From NCBI GenBank assembly GCA_014084085.1, contig NPFB01000116.1, forward strand, positions 4,584 to 44,320: a DNA stretch of 39,737 bases, in the 5' to 3' direction. The notes beneath the pieces were generated by a model, which worked only from the letters and a program-made list of their open reading frames with translations, had not been told where the DNA came from and did not search any database. The stretch comes from Hondaea fermentalgiana (taxonomy: Eukaryota > Sar > Bigyra > Thraustochytrida > Thraustochytriidae). The translations under genes were made by a program, and so were the position numbers. This document shows positions 16,852 to 25,800 of this stretch, piece by piece. Position 1 is the stretch's first letter; each line of letters starts with the position of its first letter.

Positions 16852-17354
16852 CCTTGGTGCGGCGCGCAGCCAACTGCACGGCACGCACGGCACGCCGCGA
16901 TCGATCTCTTCAGTTTGCAGAATGGCTCGACCTTCTTTAATGCTTCGTATAAAAGATAAGGTGGGGGCCGAAAATGAGAATGGCCACAAGAGATTCATTC
17001 ATATAGCCCGTGGCAAGACGGTCAGTTAAAGCAAGGTGCCTACCGTTTTCATGAAGTTGAACCAGTGGGGCGGCCCGCTCATCGTCCTGTTTCTTACTCT
17101 TGTTGCCCCACCATGAATCACGTAAGATAGATCAGTGGGACCACTCCGCTCAATTTCTTGCTTCTCTTCCTTTACAACATGCAACAAAGGATGGCCAAGA
17201 GATGTTCGCTCAGCCAGGCAGATACATTGACACGGGACTTAGAATGGCGGCCACAACGACGCCAAGTATCTCCGCAAGCAAATTTGAACCGTGATGAGCA
17301 ACAGGTCGGGCAAAAGACAAATTCAGGGGCGCGTTAGTTTTTTTATATTTTTAT
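16852..17354. other. Spacer between the channel gene start and uL3m stop
   Basis: Holds the promoter and leader of the channel gene and the 3' flank of the uL3m gene (both on the minus strand). A loose direct repeat (CAGTGGGGCGGCCCGCTCA and CAGTGGGACCACTCCGCTCA) occurs near 17064 and 17133. No gene is seen. Confidence 0.5.
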
Positions 17355-18356
17355 TTAGGCGCGAATAGCAAAGGTGCGCTCAAGCGGGTTAAAGTTGAGC
17401 GGGGGTGCCTTGAGCACGGTGTCGGCCGCAGCGAGCTCCTCGAGCGCAGCCTCGTCAGTAGGAGGAGTCCAGGTGGGCATGGGATATTCGGTCTGCTCAC
17501 CGTTCCAGAGCAGGTTGGGCTTGAAAAAGGCATCGCGAACGCGGACGATGCCACCCTTGTTGCCCGGGACGTTGCCGTAAAGATAGAGGAGATTCCGCTC
17601 GGTGTCAATCTTAAAGACAGCCAAACTTGAGACCGTACGCTTCTTGTTGCCCGTCTTGCCGGCCATCTTTTTGCCCTTCCAAACACGGCTCATACCCGTG
17701 ACACCAATGGAACCGGGAGACCTGTGCGAGAGAGAGGTACCGTGTGATGCGGGCTGACCCTTGAATCCCCAGCGGCGCATGACGCCCTGAGTGCCCTTGC
17801 CGATGCTCTTGGCCTGGACGTCCACATATTGGCCCGGCACAAAGTGCCTTGCCGTGAGCTCTGTGCCAACGGGAAGGAGGCATTCCTCATCGACATCAAA
17901 TTCGCCCATGTGCCTGCGGAGGGGAAGCCCGGCCTTCTCGTACACGCCCTGCTGCGGTTTGTTAATGTGCTTGGCCTTGGTGTCGCCAGCGCCGAGAACA
18001 AGACCATGATACCCCGTGGCCTCGTCAAACTTTTGCTCTACGACGTAGCAGCCCTGGATCTGAAGTACCGTCAGACCTAGTCTTCGGCCGTGGTCGTCCC
18101 AGTCGGGGAGCATGCCAATCTTCATGGCAAGAACTCCCGTTCGGCGGGGATAGTCCTGAAAGCCGGGGCGCACCTTGCCGCGAATGACCGTAAAGTTGCT
18201 CCGCCTCTGTTCATGGCCCGAGACTCTGTCACCGCTCGCCAGCAGCGACGTCGGAGAGGCATGACCCTCGAGTGCGCAGGCCGCAGTTGCCGCGCCCACC
18301 GTCCGCTTCGCCGCGCCTCGCAGCGCAAGCGTCTGCGTCCGTGCAGCGCCCAGCAT
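17355..18356 (-). CDS. MRPL3: Mitochondrial large-subunit ribosomal protein uL3m
   Basis: A 333-residue member of the bacterial-type L3 family, which contacts the peptidyl-transferase region of 23S-type rRNA. Diagnostic segments are GVLAMKIGM near the start of the domain, VGTELTARHFVPGQYVDVQAKSIGKG, the signature TQGVMRRWGFKGQPASHG continuing into SHRSPGSIG (about 185-214), GKKMAGKTGN, and ERNLLYLYGNVPGNKGGIVRVRDA. The first 60 or so residues are Ala, Arg, Thr and Ser-rich without acidic clusters, which fits a mitochondrial targeting sequence, and the C-terminal extension is longer than in bacterial L3. The ATG at 18354-18356 starts this presequence; a more upstream in-frame Met at 18434 would translate the GTGCT repeat and is less likely. 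Divergent from GET1, with a 421-bp shared upstream region. Confidence 0.94.
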   Translation of the reverse strand: MLGAARTQTLALRGAAKRTVGAATAACALEGHASPTSLLASGDRVSGHEQRRSNFTVIRGKVRPGFQDYPRRTGVLAMKIGMLPDWDDHGRRLGLTVLQIQGCYVVEQKFDEATGYHGLVLGAGDTKAKHINKPQQGVYEKAGLPLRRHMGEFDVDEECLLPVGTELTARHFVPGQYVDVQAKSIGKGTQGVMRRWGFKGQPASHGTSLSHRSPGSIGVTGMSRVWKGKKMAGKTGNKKRTVSSLAVFKIDTERNLLYLYGNVPGNKGGIVRVRDAFFKPNLLWNGEQTEYPMPTWTPPTDEAALEELAAADTVLKAPPLNFNPLERTFAIRA

Positions 18357-18777
18357 TGTTCTCGTCCTAGTCGCCTTTCTGTGCTGTGCTGTGCTGTGCT
18401 GTGCTGTGCGTGCGCTCTGACCTAATAGAAGCACTGAAGCGCCGCGCTACTGCGCCGGGCGTCGCGCCGGCCGCACCCTTTTCCTCCGCGCGCTGCCGCT
18501 CGCACGCGCGCACGCGTCGCCGCTCGCCGCTCGCAGACTCCGCGCGCGTCTCGCCTTCGCGCTCTGCGCCGCAGGTTTCTGGCGCAGATCTGGTGCCCCT
18601 TTTCTGGTGCCCTTCGCTTGCCGGCACTTTTGCCGCTCTTGCAGGAGGCGGTAAATGGCACATTGGTGCTCCCCGCGCGCTTGCTTTTTCTTCTGTGTTG
18701 AAAGCGATTGAAAGAAGAAGAAGATGGATGTTCCAGAGCGCGAAAGCAGAGCGCAATAAAGCAAAGCGCGGGAGACG
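18357..18777. promoter_or_regulatory. Divergent upstream region shared by uL3m (-) and GET1 (+)
   Basis: A 421-bp spacer between two start codons pointing away from each other, so it must contain both promoters. It carries a CTGTG pentanucleotide tract (18379-18409) close to the uL3m start and a GC-rich central part. No TATA box is convincing. Confidence 0.6.
18379..18409. repeat. Pentanucleotide microsatellite (GTGCT)n
   Basis: About six copies of GTGCT lie 23 bp upstream of the uL3m start codon (minus strand reads AGCAC repeats) in its 5' leader. Confidence 0.9.
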
Positions 18778-19604
18778 ATGGACGCTCTCCTGATGGAGGG
18801 CGCGGAGGTGCGGCACGTCCTGCAGGCGCAGGCCGTGCTCACGGTGCTGGTGATCACGGTGGTCGTGGAGATCGTGGCTGTGGCGGCCAAGAGGTAAGAG
18901 AGATCAAGTGGAGGTTTGGCTTTTGTAGGCAGACAGGCAGGCAGGCAGGCAGGCAAACTCTACTTTTCTTCGTCATGCTTTCGCGCGCTGCTGCAAAGCT
19001 GCAAAGCTCGAGATGAACGATGAAGATAAAGGAGGATTGAGTTCGCTGAAGATTTTTCCAAAGGTAAAAGACGGAGGCCCAAGTTTTGGAAACACAGTCG
19101 AGGCTAACGAATGATGGAGCGAATATATCAATCCATCCGTTCATCCATGCGCACATGACTTGTAGGTATATCATCGAACAGCGGGCCACCGAGGAGGAAA
19201 AAGCATTGCAACGCGAGGTTGCGCGACTAGAGGCCGAGGCAAAAGAATACAACCTTCCAAGCACCTTCATGAAGTGGGCCAAACTCAAGCGTCAAGCGGC
19301 AGCCAAGGAACGCGAGGCTTTAAAAATGGCGGAAGCGCGCACGTTGACGGCACAAGCCTCGTGGCGTAAGCGCGCCGCCCAAATTCTCGGCCTGCGCCAG
19401 CAGGTCCTGTGGGCGGCGCTGTACTTTTTCTACGAGTCAAGTCTACCGGCGGCGCCGCTCCTCGAGGTCGAGAGCGGTTGGCTGTGGCCTTTGGGCCGGA
19501 TCTTCGCGCTCCCTTCATACAGCGCTGGCTCCCTTTCTGTACTTGGGTGGACCTTTGTATGTCAAAAAGTCGCATCACGCGTGCTAGAGAGCCTCGTCCT
19601 GTAG
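18778..19604 (+). CDS. GET1: GET1/WRB/CHD5 family, tail-anchored protein insertion receptor subunit (two exons)
   Basis: Spliced CDS: exon 1 18778-18893, intron 18894-19165, exon 2 19166-19604, 184 residues. GET1 forms with GET2 the ER receptor that takes tail-anchored proteins from the Get3/TRC40 ATPase. Exon 1 encodes a short N-terminus and TM1 (VLTVLVITVVVEIVAVAA). Exon 2 encodes a cytosolic coiled coil (about 42-100) including the family-typical STFMKWAKLKRQ segment, then TM2 (around LGLRQQVLWAALYFFYES) and TM3 (SLSVLGWTFVCQKVAS). This order and length match GET1/WRB. Splicing joins AG|G to give Arg39 and keeps the frame: donor GTAAGAG, acceptor TTGTAG. Without splicing neither exon has a complete family structure. 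The exon 2 frame alone begins at an unrelated ATG at 19086 inside the intron. Confidence 0.87.
18894..19165 (+). other. Spliceosomal intron of GET1 (272 bp)
   Basis: The donor GTAAGAG and acceptor CTTGTAG fit consensus. A possible branch point GCTAAC lies at 19103-19108, about 57 nt before the acceptor. The intron contains a GGCA microsatellite at 18927-18955. It is the only intron I can support in the window. Confidence 0.85.
18927..18955. repeat. Tetranucleotide microsatellite (GGCA)n in the GET1 intron
   Basis: About six GGCA units, one of them interrupted by GACA, lie 33 bp into the intron. Confidence 0.9.
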
Positions 19605-19865
19605 AAAGAGATATTGTTTTTTTTGTGTTAAAAAATTGCCGCGGTGGGAGATCAGTCTTTTCGTTTGGTTTTCATTTGCTTTTAACTGGTTTCATTCCCT
19701 GTGGTGGGGCCTACTTGGGAGCCGCGTCTTGTTTTGTTTATGATCGCATTTGAAAAGTTGGTGTGGTTGCAGAGGAGCAGGTGGAAGGTGAAATTTCGTG
19801 GGTGTCGCGATGAACGAAATGATCGAAAGAGCGCGCAGAGTGCTTGCGATGACAAAGAGGCTTGC

Positions 19866-20645
19866 TCATTTATAGTTTTCCTTGTTCTGCTGGTTGTTGT
19901 TGGCAAAGCCAAGTGTGCGAAGTGAAACGCCTCGGGATTGAGACCGCAAAATTTTACGCACATCCTGGCCCATTCCGCTCAATTCTTGCTCAATCTTGGT
20001 GCGACGAAGGTTGGCCTGCTGCACAAGCTCATCGTCCGGACCAAGCAGCTTCTCGTAGCGAGCGCACATCGGCTTCAATATTGCTAGGGCTTCTTCAGCG
20101 ACAGCAGATCGAAGCGCTTCGGGCAGCTGCACACGAAAGCGATCTCGCTGGTCAATGTACCAGGTCTTGTAGTCCTCGTCGATTTGAAGCCCGGTCGCGC
20201 GCTCGACTTTGCCGTACATGGCACGTTTCTGCCACTTGCGAATGGTTTTGTTGACACGGCTCGGTTTGCCAATGGAGTGGTTCATGGAATCAATAGCGTC
20301 GTCCCCATTGACCTTGCCCGATGACTCGGCCGCTTTCGTCGGCACGCCAAGCCATTTTTTCAAAATCATCTCCGCCTTTGTTTCCGGACCCTTGCCAAAC
20401 ACATCATCATGCAGTTCCTCCTGCGTCTTGGGAGAAGGAGATTTGAGAGGAGGAGTTCCTGGTTTCCCATCATTCTCACCATGATTCGCTGATTCCATTG
20501 GACCAGCAATTGTCGAGCGCTTTGTCTGAACCGCATCAGTACCGCCGTCATCTCCTTCAAGCATTGCTCTTGTCACAGATGATGGTGCAGCACTCACGGC
20601 CTTGTTTCTAAAGTTGCCGCCCGCGCGGTCCCCATTCATGTTCAT
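19866..20645 (-). CDS. Unrecognised 259-residue protein
   Basis: I do not recognise this family. The frame runs from ATG at 20643-20645 to TGA at 19866-19868 with regular codon use. The N-terminal 90 residues are polar and likely disordered (Gly, Asn, Pro and Ser-rich, with PPLKSPSPKT, a possible phosphorylation region). The rest is predicted mostly helical and basic: MILKKWLGVP, NKTIRKWQKRAMYG, a Trp-Tyr segment YKTWYIDQRDRFRVQLPEALRSAVAEEAL, and a helical C-terminus with many Arg and Gln. No signal peptide or membrane segment is seen. A Met at residue 3 is an alternative start. It converges with GET1 (261-bp gap) and diverges from HMG-CoA lyase. A soluble protein, possibly nucleic-acid-binding or scaffold, is the most I can say. 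Confidence 0.7.
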   Translation of the reverse strand: MNMNGDRAGGNFRNKAVSAAPSSVTRAMLEGDDGGTDAVQTKRSTIAGPMESANHGENDGKPGTPPLKSPSPKTQEELHDDVFGKGPETKAEMILKKWLGVPTKAAESSGKVNGDDAIDSMNHSIGKPSRVNKTIRKWQKRAMYGKVERATGLQIDEDYKTWYIDQRDRFRVQLPEALRSAVAEEALAILKPMCARYEKLLGPDDELVQQANLRRTKIEQELSGMGQDVRKILRSQSRGVSLRTLGFANNNQQNKENYK

Positions 20646-21473
20646 CTTTGGCTCTCTGACTTGTGAGGTCTTTGCTGGCTGCTTTTTGCTTTGTTCGCTT
20701 GAGTCTTGCGCTACTACACGTTCCGTATTTGCCCGTCTTGCGTTTGTCTCCTCGCCACTGCACTTGGACTCTCAATCGCAATTGCACCCGGACTCGCAAT
20801 CGCAATCGCAATCGCAATCACTCGCAAGGAAACGTAGGAGCTGGCTTTTTCGTTTCCAGTGTTCCACGTCTACTCTCTCTCTCTCTCAATCTATCCTTGT
20901 TTCCACGGCTCACGACCAATCGGAATTCCCCTTCCTTCTTCTCGACGCTTTCGTTCTCTGCCTCGTTCTCGACCTCGACCTCGTTCTCGTCCTCCTCGCC
21001 TCCGAGCGAGTTCGCCTCCGCGGCGTCTGAGTCTTGGCGTCCCAAATTGGGTCGTCAACGGCCATTTGGCTTCTGCTCGTACTTCTCCCCTTCATCGTAT
21101 ACTCTGTGAACGGTGTGCTCTCGCTCCCAGGTCCTCCGCGACCTCGCTGCGCAAGTCGCTCGCGCGGCGGCGCGGCGAGACAGACGAAAGGCCTCTGCAG
21201 CAGCCGCGCCGCAGCGGCCTCGCGCGAGCAGAACAGAGCAGCAGCAGCGCGGAATGGCCAAGGTAAAGGTCGCCCAGGAGGCGCGGCTCGGACGGACGCC
21301 GACCACGATTCTCGCAGGTGGAGGGGAGAAGGAAGGGCAGGTCAAGTGAGTGAAAGAGGGCAAGGATAAAGGACGAGGTCGAGGGCGCACCGAGGTAGGG
21401 CTACTGCGAAGCCACTGCGCGGGCGCGCGCAGACCCGATTCGAGGCGAGATTGCAGGGACACGGAGCGGAAAG
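20646..21473. promoter_or_regulatory. Divergent upstream region of the 259-residue protein (-) and HMG-CoA lyase (+)
   Basis: It must hold both promoters. It contains a TCGCAA hexanucleotide tract (20772-20827), a CT run (about 20873-20886), and CCTCGACCTCGTTCTCG-type repeats (about 20950-21000). A 31-codon upstream reading frame beginning ATGGCCAAGG at about 21254 ends in TGA at about 21347-21349, 125 bp before the lyase start, and could act as a uORF. No other gene is supported. Confidence 0.55.
20772..20827. repeat. Hexanucleotide microsatellite (TCGCAA)n
   Basis: Four nearly perfect and several imperfect TCGCAA units lie about 130-180 bp upstream of the 259-residue protein's start codon (minus strand). 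Confidence 0.85.
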
Positions 21474-22601
21474 ATGATGTCGCTGGCGAGCAAGGCAGGC
21501 CGCGCAGGCCGCGCGTGGAAGGCCCTCCAGACGCGCTCGCTGAGCGCAGCTACGACCGATAAGGTTGGTCCGACGTCCGCATCGACATCGACATCGACAT
21601 CGACCACGACCACGACCACGTCGGCCGCAGGAGGCACCAAGGAAGACCACGGACCGGCACACCTGTACGACGTGACGCCTCGAGACGGCATTCAGAATGA
21701 AAAGACCGTCTTGAGCGTGGACCAGAAGATCCAGCTCTTGGAGCTTATCGCCGAGTCCAACCCGAGCGCCATCGAGGTGTGCTCCTTCGTTCGCGAGGAC
21801 CTCGTTCCAGCAATGGCCGGCGCCGCAGATCTATGCGACGCTTTGCGGGAATCCGAGTGGGCAAAAGCGGCTAAAGGCCGCGGCATGCGTTTTGGTGGTC
21901 TCGTCCCCAACCTTCGCGGCTACGAAAGTTTTCGCAAGGCTGGCATGGCTCGTGGCGCCGACAGTCCCGCTGTTCTGGACTTTATCACTTGCTTGGTGAG
22001 CTGCACAGAATCCCATAGCAAGGCCAACGTTCGCATGAGCATAAAAGACGCCATGGCAATGACGCAAAAGGTCGCGCAAAGCGCGACGAGTGACGGTTTT
22101 GGCGTGCGCGGCTACGCAAGTCTTGCCTTCGAGTGCCCCTTCGAGGGCATCGTTGACATGGACGTGGTTCTTCGCGTCGTGGACATGTACATGGGCGTGG
22201 ATGCAGAGGTTATTGTCTTGGCCGACACGCTGGGGCAGACCAACCCGGAACACGTCTACCAACTCGTTACACGCGCCGCGCGTCATTTTCCAATTGAACG
22301 TCTTGGGCTGCACATGCACAATGCCAACAGTCGTGCCGCCGAGAATGTCATGGCTGGCGCCGAGCTCGGCGTGCGGCACATTGACTCATCCATTGGTGGC
22401 GCGGGAGGTTGCAACTTCATTCCGGATGCCAAAGGTAACATTTCCACCGAGGCCGTCCTCGCTGTCATGGCACATCTTGGCATTCCGCACAGCATGGACG
22501 AGAGTGCCATGCAGCGTGCCAACGCTTTTCTCGCCAAGTCCTTGAGCCGCGAACTCGAAGGACCTACGAAGCTCGACTTTTTGCAAGCTGCAGCAAACTA
22601 A
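21474..22601 (+). CDS. HMGCL: Hydroxymethylglutaryl-CoA lyase, mitochondrial
   Basis: A 375-residue enzyme predicted to cleave HMG-CoA to acetyl-CoA and acetoacetate, in leucine breakdown and ketone formation. It is a TIM-barrel of the HMGL/DRE-TIM family. Seen: TPRDGIQNEK with Arg70-Asp71 (catalytic Arg and metal Asp), SFVREDLVPAM, HMHN with His280 and His282 (metal ligands), and the loop GGCNFIPDAKGN with Cys313 and Asn322. The Cys-to-Asn distance (9) and the His282-to-Cys distance (31) match human HMGCL (Cys266, Asn275, His235), so the active site is complete. The first ~25 residues (Arg, Ala, Ser-rich, no acids) look like a mitochondrial presequence, followed by a Ser-Thr low-complexity linker encoded by an in-frame microsatellite (residues ~34-50). 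The first of two Met codons is used as start. Confidence 0.93.
   Translation: MMSLASKAGRAGRAWKALQTRSLSAATTDKVGPTSASTSTSTSTTTTTTSAAGGTKEDHGPAHLYDVTPRDGIQNEKTVLSVDQKIQLLELIAESNPSAIEVCSFVREDLVPAMAGAADLCDALRESEWAKAAKGRGMRFGGLVPNLRGYESFRKAGMARGADSPAVLDFITCLVSCTESHSKANVRMSIKDAMAMTQKVAQSATSDGFGVRGYASLAFECPFEGIVDMDVVLRVVDMYMGVDAEVIVLADTLGQTNPEHVYQLVTRAARHFPIERLGLHMHNANSRAAENVMAGAELGVRHIDSSIGGAGGCNFIPDAKGNISTEAVLAVMAHLGIPHSMDESAMQRANAFLAKSLSRELEGPTKLDFLQAAAN
21577..21620. repeat. In-frame coding microsatellite (ACATCG)n/(ACCACG)n
   Basis: Hexanucleotide units encode a Ser-Thr then poly-Thr linker in HMG-CoA lyase, between the presumed transit peptide and the TIM barrel. Expansion would stay in frame because the unit is 6 bp. 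Confidence 0.85.
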
Positions 22602-22926
22602 AAAACATTTCTTTATCATCAGTTCTTGGATCACTTTCCTCCGACAGACAAGCGCCGCGAAATTCAGTCTTTTCATTTTGTCCGTCTCTACGTATAGGTA
22701 TTCGTAGATTGTCCCTTCTATTTCCTCGATTGCCAACTCAAACTCGATCGAGACCTGTTCGGCGTGCCAGCCCTCGCTTCGCCCGCCAGCAATCTCATAG
22801 ATGGGCGCGCCCCCCGGCCTGCACTCATAGCACGCCACTTCAAGCTTCACTCACTCTCAAAGCTCTCGACTCAGAGTCCGCAGATTGACAACAACAACAA
22901 CAACTACTACGAGAGCGCGGCGAAAG
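22602..22926. other. Spacer between HMG-CoA lyase and the NDUFAF3-like gene
   Basis: No gene is seen. It contains the 3' flank of the lyase and the leader of the next gene, with a CAA trinucleotide tract at about 22888-22905. The two genes are on the same strand. Confidence 0.55.
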
Positions 22927-23655
22927 ATGCTGGGCGCAGTGCGCGCGCGCGCCACGTGCAGCGGGGCATTCATGGCCCGGCTCGCGCTGACTGGCGGGCG
23001 TCGGGGTCTCCTAGCACGTCAGCAGGGCCGAGCCATGGCGACGTCCGGCGGTGGCGGCAGCGGCGGCGACGGCAGCACGAGCAATAAAGGGCCACGATCG
23101 GCGCGGCTCGTCCCAGACCACAGCGCGGACGTCGCGGAGGAGAAACCGGAGTTCAAGAAATTCTTTTCGCCCCTCGATGAGATTCACCCGGATCAGATGA
23201 CGCAGGAAGAAATCGACAAGCTCGTGCATCCCGACAAGGGCCAGAACGTCATCGACCGCCACGCCTTTGCCATCGAGGTTTCCGAAGGCCACATGGAGGA
23301 GAATATGAACACCATCGAAGCGATGGAGGACAATGGTTTTTACATTAGTGGCAATTTTGTCGAAGGTGCAGTTTTGGTTCTCCCAGAGACGCTCCTCTCG
23401 TGGAATGCCAAGACGCTCGATGACATCACGCCTGATCATTTGGCCATTCTTGAGCACCTCAATCCACCGCTCGATCTTCTCGTGCTCGGTACGGGAAAGT
23501 ACACTGAGCGCGTTCCTGATGACCTGCTCGCAGCCATTCGCAAGGTTGTGCCTCTTGAAGTCACTGGCACTTTTCACGCAGGAGCAACATATAACATGCT
23601 TAGCGCTGAAGGTCGAGTTGTTGGAGCGCTCATGCTCCCGATTGAAGAGGACTAG
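22927..23655 (+). CDS. NDUFAF3: NDUFAF3 / Mth938-domain protein, probable mitochondrial complex I assembly factor
   Basis: A 242-residue protein. The C-terminal domain (about 118-240) shows the Mth938/DUF498 fold signature: NGFYISGNFVEGAVLVLP, a Trp after LLS, ITPDHLAIL, DLLVLGTGKYTERVP, VTGTFHAGATYNMLSAEGRVVGALMLP. In animals NDUFAF3 carries this domain and helps assemble respiratory complex I. The first 60 residues are Arg, Ala and Gly-rich with no acidic residues and fit a mitochondrial presequence; a Gly-Ser linker and an acidic segment follow. The ATG at 22927 is chosen; the frame is open to a TTG at 22885 that would encode a poly-Thr run from the CAA repeat. Three TAG codons occur in frame around the stop (23653, 23659, 23665), then CAG-GCC repeats. 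The assembly role is inferred from the family. Confidence 0.85.
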   Translation: MLGAVRARATCSGAFMARLALTGGRRGLLARQQGRAMATSGGGGSGGDGSTSNKGPRSARLVPDHSADVAEEKPEFKKFFSPLDEIHPDQMTQEEIDKLVHPDKGQNVIDRHAFAIEVSEGHMEENMNTIEAMEDNGFYISGNFVEGAVLVLPETLLSWNAKTLDDITPDHLAILEHLNPPLDLLVLGTGKYTERVPDDLLAAIRKVVPLEVTGTFHAGATYNMLSAEGRVVGALMLPIEED

Positions 23656-23693
23656 GCCTAGGCCTAGACCCAGGCCCAAGCCCAGGCCCAGGG
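23653..23693. repeat. Short GGCCTA/GGCCCA repeat at the NDUFAF3 stop codon
   Basis: Hexamer units GGCCTA then GGCCCA run from the stop codon into the 3' flank. In frame they read TAG GCC TAG GCC TAG ACC CAG GCC CAA GCC CAG GCC CAG, so TAG and CAG alternate at the same repeat position. Confidence 0.85.
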
Positions 23694-23919
23694 CCTCGTC
23701 TGAGAAAAAATGCCACCACCTCGGTCTATCTGATAGCCATTTATAGACATTATAAAGAAAGAAAATGAAAAGAAGAGAAAGCCTATGCGAGTCACTGTTG
23801 CGATCCTCGCTGACCGAAGAGTTAGATTGGACTAAAGTTGCAATCTGACATGATGATTCTGTTCAGTTTCCTTGAGACCCACACTTTTGCAAATTGGCTG
23901 CCAATTTGTAGTGACCGCT

Positions 23920-25800
23920 CTACTGGCCATAATAGTCGCCTCGTCTTGGCGGTCCCGAGGACGATGATGGCGGTTGCCCACCAAAAGGTGGGGGAGGATA
24001 TGCTCCCGGCGGTGGAATGGGCGGCATTGGCGCACGTGAAGGTGGAGGAATGGGCACAGAACTTGAAGGGGGGGCACCATATCCTCCAGCTCCTCCCTTT
24101 GCGTTGCTGTTGTTCCGCGCCGAAGCCATCGCTTTGGCCAAACCAGAAAAATCCGAAGCAGAAAAGCTCGGTGGCGGCCCAGACGTCGGCGGTGGGCCAT
24201 AAGGCGAGGCTCCTGGCGGTGGCGGGCCTGGTGGCGGAATTGGCGGAAGCCCACCACCTCCTGAATGCCCACCCGGCGCAAACGCGTTTCGTGAGGGTGG
24301 TGGGCCCGCAGGCGGAATTGGCGGAATCATACGATTAGCAATGGGTGGCGCGCCCGGTGGTGGAATTGGCGGCAATCCTCCGGGCATTCCCGATGATCCG
24401 GGACCAGCTGGAGGAATGGCCGGCAAGGGCGGTGGAATGGCCGGCTTGCGTCGAGGCGCCGATGGGTACGAGGCGTTGAGCGAGGTTTTCATTGACGATA
24501 GGAAGTCTTCCATGCGGCTAGCAGTGCTAGATTTGGTCGAGGCTTCGCTGCGCTCTTTCGCCTGGGCCTCGAGTTCCGCGCGTCGGTCGTCGCAAATGCG
24601 CTTGCGCTTGCGCCTGTTTGTCTCAAGGAAAACAACACGCGCAAGTGCACGCAGCTCCTTTCGTTTCGTGTCCATGGTCAAAAGCGTTTCACGAGCACTA
24701 TCCATAGCATTTGCGCTATTTTCAAGGACACCTTCGCATGCCTCGGAAAGTTTCTCGTTACGTTCTTTAGCCGAGGCGCTTCGTTTCTTGCCAGCCTCAA
24801 GAACGGCATGCGCCGTTCGGAATTCCAACGAAAGCTTCTGTTCAATGCGCACTGTCTCGTACTTGTTGTCATCTGCCTTGGCGGGATCCTCATCCTCGCG
24901 GATTTCCTCGTTCGCAAGGCCCTTTTCGAGCTTTCTCAGCATCTCGGAAAGCTTTTCAACCTTTTCCATGGCGAGAGTGTCTCCAACCATTTCAAATTCA
25001 ACCGTCTCAGCCAACGATACGAACTTGGCTTCACGTTCCCCGAGCCCCTGGTCATCGAGATCAAGCGCCGCGTCAGCTCCGCCTCCCCCGAGGGCGGTGC
25101 TTCCCTCTGCATCTTCTACAATCTCGCGCACCTCTTCGGCCACGACGACGGGATCTTCAAGGCCGTCATCCACAGGTTTGGTCTTGATTTGGTCACCATT
25201 ATCGGCGCCCTCTTCGTCCGTGGAGGCAAGCTCGTTCTCAAAGGTATCTCGCACCGTGGCAGCTGCACGAGCGACCTCGGCTTCAATGTCCACCTCGTCT
25301 TTGCCTGAGGACCCTGCGGAAGCATCGTGTCCTCCAATGCCCGAGCCGAAACTCCCCGACGACGCGCCCGGCGTCTGCAAATTTGGCGGCACCGAGCGTC
25401 CACGGCTTGCGTGAATATCACGCAAGATGCGAATCTCGCTCGGCGACATGATGCGGCGCTCCTCCCACACATTGATCATGCGCTCCGTCTTGGCCTCGAG
25501 TGTGCGGTCACCCGTGAGGAGCGACTTGGCCATCGTGCGGCAAAGCGCGCCGAAAAAGGCATCCTTGAAGAGCGCCCCGGATTTCTGCTTGGTCGTTTGG
25601 ACAACGTCGTTGGCCACGTACAAGTACAGGAGCCACTTGCTCACCGGCTGCGCCTCGAAATCACGTTCCCACGCAGACACGATTTCTTTGACAGCTTGCG
25701 GTCGCGCAGCAATCCACTTGCTCGTACCCTGGATTGACGTCACGCTCGTCTCGGCGCTCCGCAGTCTGCGCACGAGCTCGTTGGCGTCGAAGCCCGCCAT
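23920..25800 (-). CDS. CID-domain protein (RPRD/Rtt103-like), RNA polymerase II CTD-binding
   Basis: A 626-residue nuclear protein. The N-terminal domain (about 1-135) is a CTD-interaction domain: MAGFDANELVRRLRSAE, a helix with VSAWERDF, KWLLYLYVANDVVQTTKQK (family YLaNDVlQ-like motif), FKDAFFGALCRTMA, and ERMINVWEERRI. In Rtt103 and RPRD proteins this domain reads Ser2-phosphorylated polymerase CTD and links transcription to 3' end processing. An acidic linker follows, then a long helical coiled-coil region (about 250-420) as in RPRD1. The C-terminus (450-626) is a Pro-Gly region with repeated PPIPPPG-type motifs, likely a docking site for WW or GYF domains. The Met at 25800 is used; 20 upstream codons are open but lie before the conserved start. 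Specific orthology (Rtt103 or RPRD2) is not resolved. Confidence 0.9.
   Translation of the reverse strand: MAGFDANELVRRLRSAETSVTSIQGTSKWIAARPQAVKEIVSAWERDFEAQPVSKWLLYLYVANDVVQTTKQKSGALFKDAFFGALCRTMAKSLLTGDRTLEAKTERMINVWEERRIMSPSEIRILRDIHASRGRSVPPNLQTPGASSGSFGSGIGGHDASAGSSGKDEVDIEAEVARAAATVRDTFENELASTDEEGADNGDQIKTKPVDDGLEDPVVVAEEVREIVEDAEGSTALGGGGADAALDLDDQGLGEREAKFVSLAETVEFEMVGDTLAMEKVEKLSEMLRKLEKGLANEEIREDEDPAKADDNKYETVRIEQKLSLEFRTAHAVLEAGKKRSASAKERNEKLSEACEGVLENSANAMDSARETLLTMDTKRKELRALARVVFLETNRRKRKRICDDRRAELEAQAKERSEASTKSSTASRMEDFLSSMKTSLNASYPSAPRRKPAIPPPLPAIPPAGPGSSGMPGGLPPIPPPGAPPIANRMIPPIPPAGPPPSRNAFAPGGHSGGGGLPPIPPPGPPPPGASPYGPPPTSGPPPSFSASDFSGLAKAMASARNNSNAKGGAGGYGAPPSSSVPIPPPSRAPMPPIPPPGAYPPPPFGGQPPSSSSGPPRRGDYYGQ

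Noticed and set aside
23653..23667. Three in-frame TAG codons considered as evidence that TAG encodes Gln
   Set aside because: Several other genes here (SDR2, M6 protease, UFD1, GET1, CID protein, EF-Ts) end naturally at TAG at the expected family length, so the standard code fits.
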